From: Rhizobium sp. Root483D2 | Lineage (GTDB): Bacteria; Pseudomonadota; Alphaproteobacteria; Rhizobiales; Rhizobiaceae | Direction of reading: 5' to 3' | DNA length: 64,000 nt | Assembly (NCBI RefSeq): GCF_001426685.1 | Contig: NZ_LMFB01000041.1 | Location: 97,537 to 161,536 of the forward strand | Shown here: positions 47,075 through 55,907 of the stretch, one piece after another | How positions within the stretch are numbered: position 1 is the stretch's first letter | Layout: every line of letters begins with the position of its first letter | Notes under the pieces: model-generated | The model's input: only the letters and a program-made list of their open reading frames with translations | The model's database searches: none | Told to the model about the DNA's origin: nothing | Made by a program: the position numbers and the translations under genes

Positions 47075-47335
47075 ATGGCAAGACTTCCGGCAGCACCGCC
47101 GCTCGACGGGTTGAAACGTCAGATCGACCGGCACCGCAAGGACAATCCGCAACGCAATGACGGATTGTTCGTGCGCGAGACGTTCCGGCTCGAGCGGAGC
47201 GATGCGCGGCAGAAAGCGCAGGAATGGTTCGATGCCTGGCCAAAAGCCGCCTATTGGACTGAGGTGGAAAGCTGGCGGCTGTTGGACGGTGACCAGATCG
47301 AATTCACCATGCGGCGTCTGCCCAGCGCCGATTGA
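47075..47335 (+). CDS. Hypothetical small protein (86 aa)
   Basis: Not recognised. It is charged and basic at the N-terminus (LKRQIDRHRKDNPQ), then has two short aromatic segments (WFDAWPKAAYWTEVESW). A TAGGAG ribosome site lies six bases before the ATG, and composition fits a real gene. It stands alone between hemF (divergent) and soxR (convergent). No signal peptide or membrane segment is visible. Confidence 0.6.
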   Translation: MARLPAAPPLDGLKRQIDRHRKDNPQRNDGLFVRETFRLERSDARQKAQEWFDAWPKAAYWTEVESWRLLDGDQIEFTMRRLPSAD

Positions 47336-47363
47336 CGGCCGATAACATTCTCCATCCCCAGCA

Positions 47364-47843
47364 TCAGCCCTGTTCTTCGCCGGCATGTTCGATCAGATAG
47401 GCGCCGGCGCCCTTTTCCGACAATGTGTCATCCGGGTTGCGCAGCGGACAGTCGCGCATGGAAAGACAGCCGCAGCCGATGCAGGACGTCAGCTGGTCGC
47501 GCAGCGCGGTGAGCTTGGCGATCCGTTCGTTCAAATCGGCCTTCCAGTGTTCCGACAGACGCTCCCAGTCGCTGACCAGCAATTGCCGGTCGTTCGGTAG
47601 GGCGGAAAGCTCCTTTTGAATATCGGCGAGCGGAATGCCCGTGCGCTGAGCAATCTTGATGACGGCGATGCGGCGCAGGACGCTGCGGGGATAGCGGCGC
47701 TGGTTGCCGCGGCTGCGCATGCTCTGGATCAGGCCTTTGGTCTCGTAGAAATGCAGCGTCGAGACCGCGACGCCGCTACGGGCAGCGACTTCTCCGACGG
47801 TCAGTTCGCGGCGTGGCAGCTGGCCCTGGTTTTTTTCCGGCAT
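47364..47843 (-). CDS. soxR: Redox-sensitive transcriptional activator SoxR
   Basis: MerR-family sensor of redox-cycling compounds (159 aa). The N-terminal helix-turn-helix reads [21 protein letters not shown], and the [2Fe-2S] cluster is held by C121-x2-C124-x-C126-x5-C132 ([12 protein letters not shown]). The start is the ATG of MPEKNQG. A perfect SoxR box lies in the gap to the divergent flavin reductase gene. Outside enterobacteria SoxR typically controls redox-enzyme and efflux genes directly, without SoxS, and this arrangement fits. Confidence 0.96.
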   Translation of the reverse strand: MPEKNQGQLPRRELTVGEVAARSGVAVSTLHFYETKGLIQSMRSRGNQRRYPRSVLRRIAVIKIAQRTGIPLADIQKELSALPNDRQLLVSDWERLSEHWKADLNERIAKLTALRDQLTSCIGCGCLSMRDCPLRNPDDTLSEKGAGAYLIEHAGEEQG

Positions 47844-47848
47844 CTCTA

Positions 47849-47879
47849 TTGACCTCAACTTTAGTTGAGGTTTTATACC
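47849..47879 (+). promoter_or_regulatory. SoxR box inside a 19-bp-spacer promoter
   Basis: ACCTCAACTTTAGTTGAGGT at 47852-47871 is a perfect palindrome almost identical to the known SoxR site. It lies between TTGACC (47849) and TATACC (47874), which are 19 bp apart, the over-long spacing typical of MerR-family promoters. It faces the FMN reductase gene. Confidence 0.9.
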
Positions 47880-47917
47880 ATGAGCTCCATTCTATCGGCA
47901 ACGGAGCTTTTGCAGAC

Positions 47918-48487
47918 ATGAACGAGAAAATGACCATCGCCGTCGTCTATGGCAGCGCACGCCAAGGGCGCTTCTGCGACACCGTCGTCAACTGGGCCTT
48001 GACGGAGCTGTGGGCCGAATGCGGGTTCCGCATCACGCTGATCGATCCTCTGGAGCTGAAGGGTGGCGCCGGAGACGGGGTGCTCGACGGTGAGGCGCTT
48101 GAAGACAAGATCGCTGCCGCCGACGCCTTCATCATCGTGACGCCGGAATATAACCACGGTTATCCGGCCTGCCTGAAGGAACTGATCGACAGTTGCTACG
48201 AGCCCTGGCACGCAAAGCCGGTCGGCTTCATCTCCTATGGCGGCATTTCCGGTGGCTTGCGCGCCGTCGAGCAGTTGCGCCAGGTCTTTGCCGAACTGCA
48301 CACCGTCACCATCCGCGACACCGTCAGCTTTTCCAATGTCTGGGGCCAGTTCGATGCCGCCGGCAATCCGTTCAAGGCGGCGGAAGCCAAGGCCGGGCTG
48401 ATGGTGATGCTGCGGCGCCTGAAATGGTGGGCGAGCGCCCTGAAAGCGGCCCGGGCCGAAAACGCCTATGCGGGCGTTGCGGCGTGA
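47918..48487 (+). CDS. NADPH-dependent FMN reductase-like flavoprotein
   Basis: Flavodoxin-fold reductase of about 189 aa: GSARQGRFCDTVV binds FMN phosphate and TPEYNHGYPACLKELID is the family signature, with FISYGGISGGLRAVEQLR. Predicted to be a quinone or flavin reductase that lowers radical formation. It is divergent from soxR, with the SoxR box just upstream, so it is the probable SoxR target. The start is the ATG of MNEKMT; frames upstream to 47813 cross the SoxR box and are not used. Confidence 0.93.
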   Translation: MNEKMTIAVVYGSARQGRFCDTVVNWALTELWAECGFRITLIDPLELKGGAGDGVLDGEALEDKIAAADAFIIVTPEYNHGYPACLKELIDSCYEPWHAKPVGFISYGGISGGLRAVEQLRQVFAELHTVTIRDTVSFSNVWGQFDAAGNPFKAAEAKAGLMVMLRRLKWWASALKAARAENAYAGVAA

Positions 48488-48503
48488 CGCGGAAGCGTCG
48501 CTC

Positions 48504-48968
48504 TCAGCCGGCGACCTGCCGGAGCGCTTCGCCCGCGATCATCGCCACCGACATGGCCACGTTCAGCGACCGCTGGCCCTCGACCATCGGGACGATGATG
48601 CGGCTGTCCGCCCTGTCATGGACGTGATCGGGAACCCCGGCGCTTTCGCGGCCAAAGAGCAGCGTGTCGTTGGGCTGGAAGGAGAACCGCGTATAGGGCT
48701 CTGCCGCCTTGGTGGAGGCCAGCACCAGGCGGCGGCCCTCACGCAGACGCACCGCCTCGAAGCACTCCCAGTTGACGTGGCGGGTCAGGGTCACAGAGGC
48801 GATGTAATCCATGCCGGCGCGCTTCAGGTTCTTGTCGGACAGATCGAACCCGGCGGGCTCGATAATATCGACGGCAAGGCCCAGACACGCGGCAAGGCGC
48901 AGAATCGTCCCGGTATTGCCGGGAATATCGGGCTGGTAGAGGGCGATGCGCAGTGAATGTGGCGACAT
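48504..48968 (-). CDS. trmL: tRNA (cytidine(34)-2'-O)-methyltransferase
   Basis: SPOUT-class methyltransferase for the wobble base of tRNA-Leu isoacceptors. Motifs: ALYQPDIPGNTGTILRLAA, FGRESAGVPDHV and IPMVEGQRSLNVAMSVA, which form the knotted SAM site. The start is the ATG of MSPHSLR; an in-frame ATG nine codons upstream is less likely. Length (154 aa) is normal. It is convergent with the FMN reductase gene. Confidence 0.92.
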   Translation of the reverse strand: MSPHSLRIALYQPDIPGNTGTILRLAACLGLAVDIIEPAGFDLSDKNLKRAGMDYIASVTLTRHVNWECFEAVRLREGRRLVLASTKAAEPYTRFSFQPNDTLLFGRESAGVPDHVHDRADSRIIVPMVEGQRSLNVAMSVAMIAGEALRQVAG

Positions 48969-49139
48969 ATCAACAAGTCTTATGGGCTTCATCAATGGCC
49001 GTAATCAATCTGTGCCGTAATGGCAACAGAATCCTGCCAGAGACAAAAATGATGAAAAAAACGCCATGGACAATCTGGCGTACCGGCGCAAATCATTCTA
49101 GTCATGCTTCATCTTCAACGCGAACCATAGGAGGCATGC

Positions 49140-49196
49140 ATGGATATTCGAATGACCACCAGCCTCCAGGCTGTGCCTCCAGTCCTTTTCGGCTGA
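49140..49196 (+). CDS. Putative 18-codon leader peptide upstream of ABC exporter genes
   Basis: ATG at 49140 opens MDIRMTTSLQAVPPVLFG and stops at TGA. A consensus AGGAGG ribosome site (49129-49134) lies five bases upstream, far stronger than most in this window. The peptide has a Pro-Pro pair near its end. Local RNA could refold: GGAGGC at the ribosome site can pair with GCCTCC at 49162 or 49175, and AGCCT/AGGCT forms a small hairpin within the ORF. About 165 nt later the ABC gene's ribosome site is also in a hairpin. A regulatory leader is inferred, not shown. Confidence 0.55.
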   Translation: MDIRMTTSLQAVPPVLFG

Positions 49197-49316
49197 CCGG
49201 TTTCGCGCTTTTCCTTTTACGGCATCCTTGCGCTCGACCGCCCGCATTCCGGACGAACACGTCTCGCGTTCACGATTGAGCTGTTTTCCGGGTTTTTATG
49301 TTTCTGATCGATGAAT

Positions 49317-49357
49317 GCGGGATGTCCCGCCTTCCTTCATTGGCTTCCTGAAGGAGC
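49317..49357 (+). promoter_or_regulatory. Hairpins at the ribosome site of the first ABC exporter gene
   Basis: GCGGGA/TCCCGC (49317-49330) forms a perfect 6-bp stem. GCTTCCTGAAGGAGC (49343-49357) folds so that TTCC pairs with the AAGGAG ribosome site of the ABC gene. Together they could limit translation initiation until opened, for example by the leader ORF. Confidence 0.4.
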
Positions 49358-49362
49358 TTAGC

Positions 49363-51231
49363 ATGTTCGGCTGGTTTGAATCCCGCCTCAATCCCTATCC
49401 CGTCGAGGAGCCCACGGTTCCGCCGCAGGGTCTGTTTGCGTTCTGCTGGCACTATACCAAGCCGGCGGCCCCCTGGCTGTTGACCATGTCGGTCTGCACT
49501 ATGCTGATCGCGATCGGCGAAGTGGCACTGTTCCAGTTTCTCGGCAATGTCGTGGATTGGCTGTCGTCCGCCAGGCAGGACACGTTCCTGCAAAGCGAAG
49601 GCACCAAACTGATCTGGATGGGCGCGCTCATCCTGATTGGCCTGCCAACGGTCGTCGCGATCGATTCGATCATCATGCACCAGGTGCTTCTCGGCAATTA
49701 TCCGATGATCGCGCGCTGGCAGATGCACCGGTATCTGCTGCGCCAGGGCATGACCTTTTTCGCCAACGAGTTTGCCGGCCGCGTCGCCACCAAGGTGATG
49801 CAGACCTCGCTTGCCGTGCGCGAAACGGTGATGAAGATCCTCGACGTCTTCGTCTATGTCGTTGCCTATTTCATCTCGATGCTTGTCGTTGTGGCCGCCG
49901 CCGACTGGCGGCTTCTGGCGCCGCTGATCGTCTGGATCATCATCTATATCTGCATCGTGACGCATTTCGTGCCGCGTCTGCGCAAGATCTCCAAGGATCA
50001 GGCGGATGCACGCTCGATGATGACCGGCCGCGTGGTGGACAGCTATACCAATATCGCCACCGTCAAGCTGTTTTCGCATGCCGGCCGCGAGGAGATCTAT
50101 GCCAAGGAAAGCATGGATGCGTTTCTGCAGACCGTGCACCGGCAGATGCGCAAGGTGACGCTGTTCCATGTGCTCGTCTACACCAACAACTGCATCGCGC
50201 TGTTTGCGATCTCGGCGCTCGGCATCTATTTCTGGATGACCAGCGGCATGTCGGTCGGTTCGATCGCCATTGCCGTATCGCTCGCCATGCGCATCAACGG
50301 CATGTCGCAGTGGATCATGTGGGAAGTCTCGGCGCTGTTTGAGAATATCGGCACCGTTTATGACGGCATGAGCATGATGACCAAGGCGCATGACATTGTC
50401 GATAACGACAATGCCAAGGTGCTGAAGGCGCCGCAGGGGGCCATCGCGTTCGAAAATATCGGCTTCCACTACGGCAAGAACAAGGGCGTGATCGAAAACC
50501 TCTCGCTCGCGATCAAGCCGGGCGAGAAGATCGGCCTGGTTGGACGCTCGGGCGCTGGCAAGACGACGCTGATGAACGTGTTGCTGCGCTTCTACGATCT
50601 GGAATCGGGTACGATCCGGATCGACGGGCAGGATATCGCTGCGGCGACGCAGGACAGCCTGCGCGCCCAGATCGGCGTGGTAACGCAGGATACCTCGCTC
50701 TTGCACCGCTCGATCCGGGACAACATCGCCTATGGTCACCCGGAAGCCGGGGATGCCGACATTATCGCCGCCGCCAAGCGGGCCAATGCCTTGGATTTCA
50801 TCGAACAGCTCGAGGACAACCAGGGGCGCAGGGGACTGGATGCCCAGGTCGGCGAACGCGGCGTCAAGTTGTCCGGCGGTCAGCGCCAGCGGATCGCCAT
50901 CGCCCGGGTCTTCCTGAAGGATGCGCCGATCCTCATCCTCGACGAGGCAACCTCGGCGCTCGATTCGGAAGTGGAAGCGGCCATTCAGGAAAACCTGTTT
51001 GCGCTGATGAAGGGCAAGACGGTAATCGCCATCGCCCACCGCCTGTCGACGCTGACGGAGATGGACCGGCTGGTCATTCTCGAAGCCGGCAAGATCGTCG
51101 AGACCGGTAGCCATGCCGAGCTCATCAGCCGCAGCGGTCTCTATTCCGATCTCTGGTCGCGGCAATCCGGCGGGTTCATCGCCGATGATGGCGATGGCAC
51201 GGACAAACAAAAGGAGGAGGCGGCCGAATAG
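49363..51231 (+). CDS. ABC exporter (fused transmembrane and ATPase domains), first of pair
   Basis: Half-transporter of 622 aa. Six transmembrane helices fill the first 330 residues (LTMSVCTMLIAIGEVALFQF and VVVAAADWRLLAPLIVWI, for example). The ATPase has Walker A GRSGAGKTTLMNV, Q-loop GVVTQDTSLLH, signature KLSGGQRQRIAI, Walker B ILILDEATSALDS and H-loop IAHRLST. Family members export lipids, peptides or drugs. AAGGAG lies seven bases before the ATG. A second exporter of exactly equal length follows, with a small gene between them. No accessory adaptor is seen. Confidence 0.93.
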   Translation: MFGWFESRLNPYPVEEPTVPPQGLFAFCWHYTKPAAPWLLTMSVCTMLIAIGEVALFQFLGNVVDWLSSARQDTFLQSEGTKLIWMGALILIGLPTVVAIDSIIMHQVLLGNYPMIARWQMHRYLLRQGMTFFANEFAGRVATKVMQTSLAVRETVMKILDVFVYVVAYFISMLVVVAAADWRLLAPLIVWIIIYICIVTHFVPRLRKISKDQADARSMMTGRVVDSYTNIATVKLFSHAGREEIYAKESMDAFLQTVHRQMRKVTLFHVLVYTNNCIALFAISALGIYFWMTSGMSVGSIAIAVSLAMRINGMSQWIMWEVSALFENIGTVYDGMSMMTKAHDIVDNDNAKVLKAPQGAIAFENIGFHYGKNKGVIENLSLAIKPGEKIGLVGRSGAGKTTLMNVLLRFYDLESGTIRIDGQDIAAATQDSLRAQIGVVTQDTSLLHRSIRDNIAYGHPEAGDADIIAAAKRANALDFIEQLEDNQGRRGLDAQVGERGVKLSGGQRQRIAIARVFLKDAPILILDEATSALDSEVEAAIQENLFALMKGKTVIAIAHRLSTLTEMDRLVILEAGKIVETGSHAELISRSGLYSDLWSRQSGGFIADDGDGTDKQKEEAAE

Positions 51232-51240
51232 GCCGCCTCC
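51216..51240 (+). repeat. 10-bp stem hairpin at the end of the first ABC gene
   Basis: GGAGGCGGCC and GGCCGCCTCC pair perfectly over a 5-nt loop, and the stop codon lies in the hairpin. No T tract follows, so it is not a classical terminator; it could slow decay or reduce read-through. Confidence 0.6.
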
Positions 51241-51249
51241 AAGCCTTGC

Positions 51250-51657
51250 ATGTCAACTTCTAGGGCGATCGGCGTGAGCGATATCGGTTTTGAATTCGAC
51301 GTCCTGATAAAGGGTGAGCGCACGGCGGCATTCGATGTCTTCACCGCTGGAAATCCGGACTGGACCTGCCGCTACGGAAAGAATGGCGGCTTCCTCAGTG
51401 AGCCGCCTCAGCTGACCCTGGATGAAACGGATGCCAGCCGTTTCGTGGCGCTGCATCTCGATGCATATGCGGCCCAGTTGTCGTTGCTTAGAAATCTTGG
51501 GCATGGTCATTGCATTCGCATCGCCGTCTATTTCGACAGCGCGACGACGGCGGGTTTCAGCCTTGGCCTCAAGCCCTCGACCATGGCTCGGGTTTCGGCG
51601 CTTGGCTATGAACTCGAGTTTTGCGTCTATCCGTTCGCCGGCCATGATGACGACTGA
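51250..51657 (+). CDS. Hypothetical protein between two ABC exporter genes
   Basis: No certain family. The 135-residue product is mixed alpha/beta, with hydrophobic strand-like stretches (IGFEFDVLIKGERTAAFDVF, HCIRIAVYFDSATTAGFSLG) and a C-terminus near DUF4279 patterns (LGYELEFCVYPF). It begins 18 bases after the first exporter and ends 113 bp before the second, on the same strand, so it is probably part of the same transcript. The function is not known. Confidence 0.55.
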   Translation: MSTSRAIGVSDIGFEFDVLIKGERTAAFDVFTAGNPDWTCRYGKNGGFLSEPPQLTLDETDASRFVALHLDAYAAQLSLLRNLGHGHCIRIAVYFDSATTAGFSLGLKPSTMARVSALGYELEFCVYPFAGHDDD

Positions 51658-51770
51658 AAATTGGGGGCTGGAAGCACCGCTTTTGAACATGACGGATTTG
51701 TAATCGAGATCATCGGCGGTTGCGGCCGATTCCGGATTGCCGCGCGCGCGAATCTGCCTATATCGGAGAG

Positions 51771-53639
51771 ATGCTGCTGCGCGCCCTGTTTGCCTATTTC
51801 GAGAACTGGATACAGCCTTTCGCTGTTCGCGACGGCTTGCAGCCGCCGGAACGGCTGATCCCCTATATCTGGTTCTACATCCGCCAGGCCAAGGCGCCAT
51901 TCATCGCCATGCTTATTCTCGGCGGATTGACGGCGGCGATCGAGGCGACGCTGTTCTGGTTTGTCGGCCGCGTCGTCGATATCCTCGCAACGGTCAAACC
52001 GGCCGACGGCTGGAGCGGGCTTCTGGCGGCGCACGGCGCCGAGCTGTTCGGTATGCTCGTCCTGATCGGCATTGTCCGTTTCGTGGTGTCGCTGGTGATG
52101 GCGCTGGTCGATCAGCAGGTGATCACGCCCGGGTTCTACAATCTGGTGCGCTGGCAGTCTTATCTGCATGTCTCGCGTCAGTCGCTTTCTTTCTTCCAGA
52201 ACGATTTTTCCGGCCGCATCGTCACCAAGGTCTGGTCGGGCGGGCAGGCGGTCGGCGATGTCGTGACGTCGCTGATGGAAAGTGTTTGGTTCGTCGGCAT
52301 CTATTCGGTCTCGACGCTGGTGCTGGTCGGGCAGCTCGATCTGTCGCTTGCCGTCGTCGTTCTGCTCTGGCTGATCGGCTTTGCCTTCCTGGCGCGCTAT
52401 TTCGTGCCGCGCATCCGCAAACATTCCAAGGAAACGGCCGAAGCGTCGTCCATGCTGAGCGGCCGCATGGTCGATGCCTACAGCAACATGCAGACGCTGA
52501 AACTGTTTGCGCGCGACGAGGAAAACGACCGCTACATGCGGCAGGGTTTCGATATCTATCAGGATACGATCCTGCGCTTCACCCGGTTCATCACCGGCGT
52601 TCGCGCCTCCATGGCATTTCTGTCGGGGATCATGATCGTCACCATGGCGGGGTTGAGCGTCGATCTCTGGCTGTCCGGGGCAATCAGCTCAGGCGCCGTC
52701 GCATTTACCATGGCGCTGATCCTGCGGCTGAATTTTCTCCTTAGCCGGATGATGGTTCAGTTCAACGGCATCATGCGCAATATCGGCACGATCCAGAACG
52801 CCGCCGAAATGATCTCGCAGCCGGTCCAGCTGGTCGACCAGCCGGATGCGCCGGCCCTTGTCGTCGAAAGCCCCGCGATCCGTTTCGAGAATATTCATTT
52901 CCATTACGGCAAGGGGCAGGGCGTTATCGATAACCTGTCTCTCGTGGTCCGGCCGGGTGAGAAAATCGGCATTGTCGGCCGCTCAGGTGCTGGCAAGACG
53001 ACGCTCGTCAATCTGCTGCTGCGCTTTTACGATCTGGAATCCGGCCGCATCCTGATCGACGGGCAGGACATTTCCCTGGTGCGGCAGGAATCGCTGCGCA
53101 TGCAAATCGGCGTCGTCAGCCAGGATACCTCTCTGCTACACCGCTCGATCCGCGACAATATCCTGTTCGGCCGTCCCGATGCCGATGAGCATGGCCTGCG
53201 CGACGCCGCCGAAAAGGCAGAGGCTCTGGAGTTTATCGAGAATCTGCAGGACCAAAGGGGCCGCAGGGGATTTGACGCGCATGTGGGCGAGCGCGGAGTG
53301 AAGCTCTCCGGCGGGCAGCGCCAGCGGGTGGCGATAGCACGCGTGATGCTGAAGGACGCGCCGATCCTCGTGCTCGACGAGGCGACTTCGGCGCTTGATT
53401 CGGAAGTCGAGGCCGCCATCCAGTCCAATCTTGACCGGCTGATGCACGGAAAGACCGTGCTTGCCATTGCGCATCGCCTGTCCACCATCGCAGCGCTCGA
53501 CCGTCTGATCGTCATGGATCAGGGCCGGATCGTCGAAGATGGGACCCATGACCAGCTGATCGCAGCCGGCGGTCTCTACGCCGATCTGTGGCTGCGCCAG
53601 TCCGGCGGTTTTCTGGCCCGCGAGGCTGCGGCCGAATAA
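51771..53639 (+). CDS. ABC exporter (fused transmembrane and ATPase domains), second of pair
   Basis: 622-residue half-transporter clearly paralogous to the first. Helices include PFIAMLILGGLTAAIEATLF and LVLVGQLDLSLAVVVLLWLI. The ATPase shows Walker A GRSGAGKTTLVNL, signature KLSGGQRQRVAI, Walker B ILVLDEATSALDS and H-loop IAHRLST. Both copies keep all catalytic residues, so they could act as homodimers or as a heterodimer. The start is the ATG of MLLRALFAYF after TCGGAGAG. Confidence 0.92.
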   Translation: MLLRALFAYFENWIQPFAVRDGLQPPERLIPYIWFYIRQAKAPFIAMLILGGLTAAIEATLFWFVGRVVDILATVKPADGWSGLLAAHGAELFGMLVLIGIVRFVVSLVMALVDQQVITPGFYNLVRWQSYLHVSRQSLSFFQNDFSGRIVTKVWSGGQAVGDVVTSLMESVWFVGIYSVSTLVLVGQLDLSLAVVVLLWLIGFAFLARYFVPRIRKHSKETAEASSMLSGRMVDAYSNMQTLKLFARDEENDRYMRQGFDIYQDTILRFTRFITGVRASMAFLSGIMIVTMAGLSVDLWLSGAISSGAVAFTMALILRLNFLLSRMMVQFNGIMRNIGTIQNAAEMISQPVQLVDQPDAPALVVESPAIRFENIHFHYGKGQGVIDNLSLVVRPGEKIGIVGRSGAGKTTLVNLLLRFYDLESGRILIDGQDISLVRQESLRMQIGVVSQDTSLLHRSIRDNILFGRPDADEHGLRDAAEKAEALEFIENLQDQRGRRGFDAHVGERGVKLSGGQRQRVAIARVMLKDAPILVLDEATSALDSEVEAAIQSNLDRLMHGKTVLAIAHRLSTIAALDRLIVMDQGRIVEDGTHDQLIAAGGLYADLWLRQSGGFLAREAAAE

Positions 53640-54010
53640 CGCACCGGCGTGGCGTCAAGCGGCCCTGCAATGCCGCGTTTCGATCGCACCGGGCGGCAAA
53701 AAGCGGTTTGCGAACATCGGCTTCGGTTTTCCCGCGACAATGTGGCTCACCCCTTGCACCCAAGGCTAGACATCCCCAGCGATCAAGCATAGAACGCGCC
53801 GGAATGCCGGGGGAATCTGCCGTTTTTTTGATGGGCGAGGTTTGCCCGGTTTTGGTGCATGAGCGGAGAAGGCGAAAGTTTTCTTCGAATCGTGCATAGA
53901 GGCTTATTGATTTGGCGCTGTTCTTTCGCTCAAGTGTCAGCACGGGGCGCGGATCGACGCCGGGGACAGTGCGGTTTCCGCAAAACATTGCGTGAGAGGA
54001 TGGTTTAGCC
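53640..54010. other. Gap before petA
   Basis: No convincing gene on either strand; the open minus-strand frame crossing into petA has antisense composition. The interval probably holds the petABC promoter. A T-rich run (CCGTTTTTTT near 53820) is present with only a weak hairpin before it. Confidence 0.4.
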
Positions 54011-54589
54011 GTGAGCGAACACGAGATATCAAGCGAAACCTCGGGCGAGCCCACTCGCCGCGATTTCCTGTATTTGACCACCGGCATGGCCGGTGCGGTT
54101 GGTGCAGCCGCCGTTGCATGGCCGTTCATCGACCAGATGCGGCCCGACGCCTCGACGCTGGCGCTGGCCTCGATCGAGGTCGATGTCGCAAGCCTGCAGC
54201 CGGGCATGTCGCTGACGGTGAAATGGCGCGGCAAGCCGATCTTCATCCGCAACCGGACCGACAAGGAAGTCGAGGAGGCCAATGCGGTGGCGCTGGCCGA
54301 CCTGAAGGACCCGGTTGCGCGCAACGCCAACCTGCCGGCCGATGCGACGGCGACCGACCTTGACCGCTCCGCCGGCAAGGAAAAAGAAAACTGGATCGTC
54401 ATGGTCGGCTCCTGCACGCATCTGGGGTGCGTACCGCTTGGCCAGGCCGGCGATTTTGGCGGCTGGTTCTGTCCGTGCCACGGCTCTCACTACGATACGG
54501 CCGGCCGTATCCGTAAGGGCCCGGCACCGCAGAACCTCGCCGTACCGACATTTGCGTTCGCTACCGACACAGTCATCAAGATCGGTTGA
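54011..54589 (+). CDS. petA: Ubiquinol-cytochrome c reductase iron-sulfur (Rieske) subunit
   Basis: Rieske protein of the cytochrome bc1 complex (192 aa, GTG start). A twin-arginine motif ([11 protein letters not shown], Arg16-Arg17) precedes the single membrane anchor, showing Tat export. The [2Fe-2S] ligands are C135-T-H137 with LGC140, and C154-P-C156-H157 with GSH. The cluster reduces cytochrome c1 from ubiquinol. petB starts 14 bp downstream. Confidence 0.97.
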   Translation: MSEHEISSETSGEPTRRDFLYLTTGMAGAVGAAAVAWPFIDQMRPDASTLALASIEVDVASLQPGMSLTVKWRGKPIFIRNRTDKEVEEANAVALADLKDPVARNANLPADATATDLDRSAGKEKENWIVMVGSCTHLGCVPLGQAGDFGGWFCPCHGSHYDTAGRIRKGPAPQNLAVPTFAFATDTVIKIG

Positions 54590-54603
54590 GGGGAATACTG
54601 ATT

Positions 54604-55878
54604 ATGAGTGGTGATCATTCAACCTATACGCCGACGTCCGGTATCGAGAAATGGGTGGATTCGCGCCTGCCGCTGCCGCGGCTCGTGCATGACAGCTTCG
54701 TTTCCTATCCGGTTCCGCGCAATCTGAACTACGCCTACACATTCGGCGCCATGCTCTCGGTGATGCTGATCATCCAGATCCTGACCGGTGTCGTTCTGGC
54801 CATGCATTACGCCGCCGAAACGACGGTTGCGTTCAATTCCGTCGAAAAGATCATGCGCGACGTCAACCAGGGCTGGCTGCTGCGCTACATGCATGCCAAC
54901 GGTGCGTCGTTCTTCTTCATCGCCGTCTACCTGCATATCGGCCGCGGTCTCTACTACGGCTCGTACAAGGCGCCGCGCGAAATCCTCTGGATCCTCGGCG
55001 TGGTCATCTACCTTCTGATGATGGCTGCCGGCTTCATGGGCTACGTTCTGCCCTGGGGTCAGATGTCGTTCTGGGGCGCCACGGTTATCACCGGCTTCTT
55101 CTCGGCCTTCCCGCTGGTCGGTGAATGGATACAGCAGTTCCTGCTCGGTGGCTTTGCGGTTGACAATCCGACGCTCAACCGCTTCTTCGCGCTGCATTAC
55201 CTGCTGCCCTTCATGATCGCCGGCGTCGTCGTCCTTCACATCTGGGCCCTGCATGTGGTCGGCCAGACCAACCCGACCGGCGTCGAGGTCAAGACCAAGA
55301 CGGACACGGTTGCCTTTACCCCTTACGCGACCCTCAAGGATGCGCTCGGCGTATCGGTCTTCCTGTTGTTCTACGCGTGGTTCGTCTTCTACATGCCGAA
55401 CTTCCTTGGCCATCCCGACAACTACATCCCGGCCAATGCGCTGAAGACACCGGCCCATATCGTTCCGGAATGGTACTACCTGCCGTTCTACGCGATGCTG
55501 CGCGCCATCACCTTCAATGTCGGCCCGATCGATTCCAAGCTCGGTGGCGTTCTGGTGATGTTCGGTGCGATCATCATCCTGTTCTTCCTGCCATGGCTCG
55601 ATACGTCGAAGGTTCGCTCCGCCGTCTACCGCCCCTGGTACAAGCTGTTCTTCTGGCTCTTCGTGATCAACGCCATCCTGCTCGGCTGGCTGGGCTCGCG
55701 TCCTGCTGAAGGCCTCTACGTCGTGATGTCGCAGCTTGGCACTCTCTATTACTTCGGTTTCTTCCTCGTCATCATGCCGGTTCTCGGCCTGGTCGAGACG
55801 CCGAAGCGCATCCCGAATTCCATTACCGAAGCGGTTCTGGAAAAACAGGCTGCGAAGAAAAAGCCAGTTGCTGCGTGA
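54604..55878 (+). CDS. petB: Cytochrome b of the bc1 complex
   Basis: Membrane cytochrome b (424 aa) carrying two haems and both quinone sites. Typical features are [17 protein letters not shown] sequence ([18 protein letters not shown]), [15 protein letters not shown] (Qo region), [10 protein letters not shown], and eight hydrophobic helices. Haem-binding His pairs lie in helices B and D. The stop overlaps the next gene's possible ATG in TGATG. petB and petC are separate here, unlike the fused fbcH gene of Bradyrhizobium. Confidence 0.97.
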   Translation: MSGDHSTYTPTSGIEKWVDSRLPLPRLVHDSFVSYPVPRNLNYAYTFGAMLSVMLIIQILTGVVLAMHYAAETTVAFNSVEKIMRDVNQGWLLRYMHANGASFFFIAVYLHIGRGLYYGSYKAPREILWILGVVIYLLMMAAGFMGYVLPWGQMSFWGATVITGFFSAFPLVGEWIQQFLLGGFAVDNPTLNRFFALHYLLPFMIAGVVVLHIWALHVVGQTNPTGVEVKTKTDTVAFTPYATLKDALGVSVFLLFYAWFVFYMPNFLGHPDNYIPANALKTPAHIVPEWYYLPFYAMLRAITFNVGPIDSKLGGVLVMFGAIIILFFLPWLDTSKVRSAVYRPWYKLFFWLFVINAILLGWLGSRPAEGLYVVMSQLGTLYYFGFFLVIMPVLGLVETPKRIPNSITEAVLEKQAAKKKPVAA

Positions 55879-55907
55879 TGTCTGCGAAGATCAAGGAACC
55901 CAAAACA

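Noticed and set aside
49136-49279. Alternative 47-codon frame starting four bases before the leader ORF
   Set aside because: Its ATG is only one base from AGGAGG, too close for initiation; the 18-codon frame has the correct spacing.
49270-51210. 646-codon minus-strand open frame over the first ABC exporter
   Set aside because: Antisense shadow; the plus-strand frame has complete ABC motifs.
53512-54417. 301-codon minus-strand frame over the petA upstream region
   Set aside because: Overlaps petA and the second exporter antisense, with no recognisable protein features.
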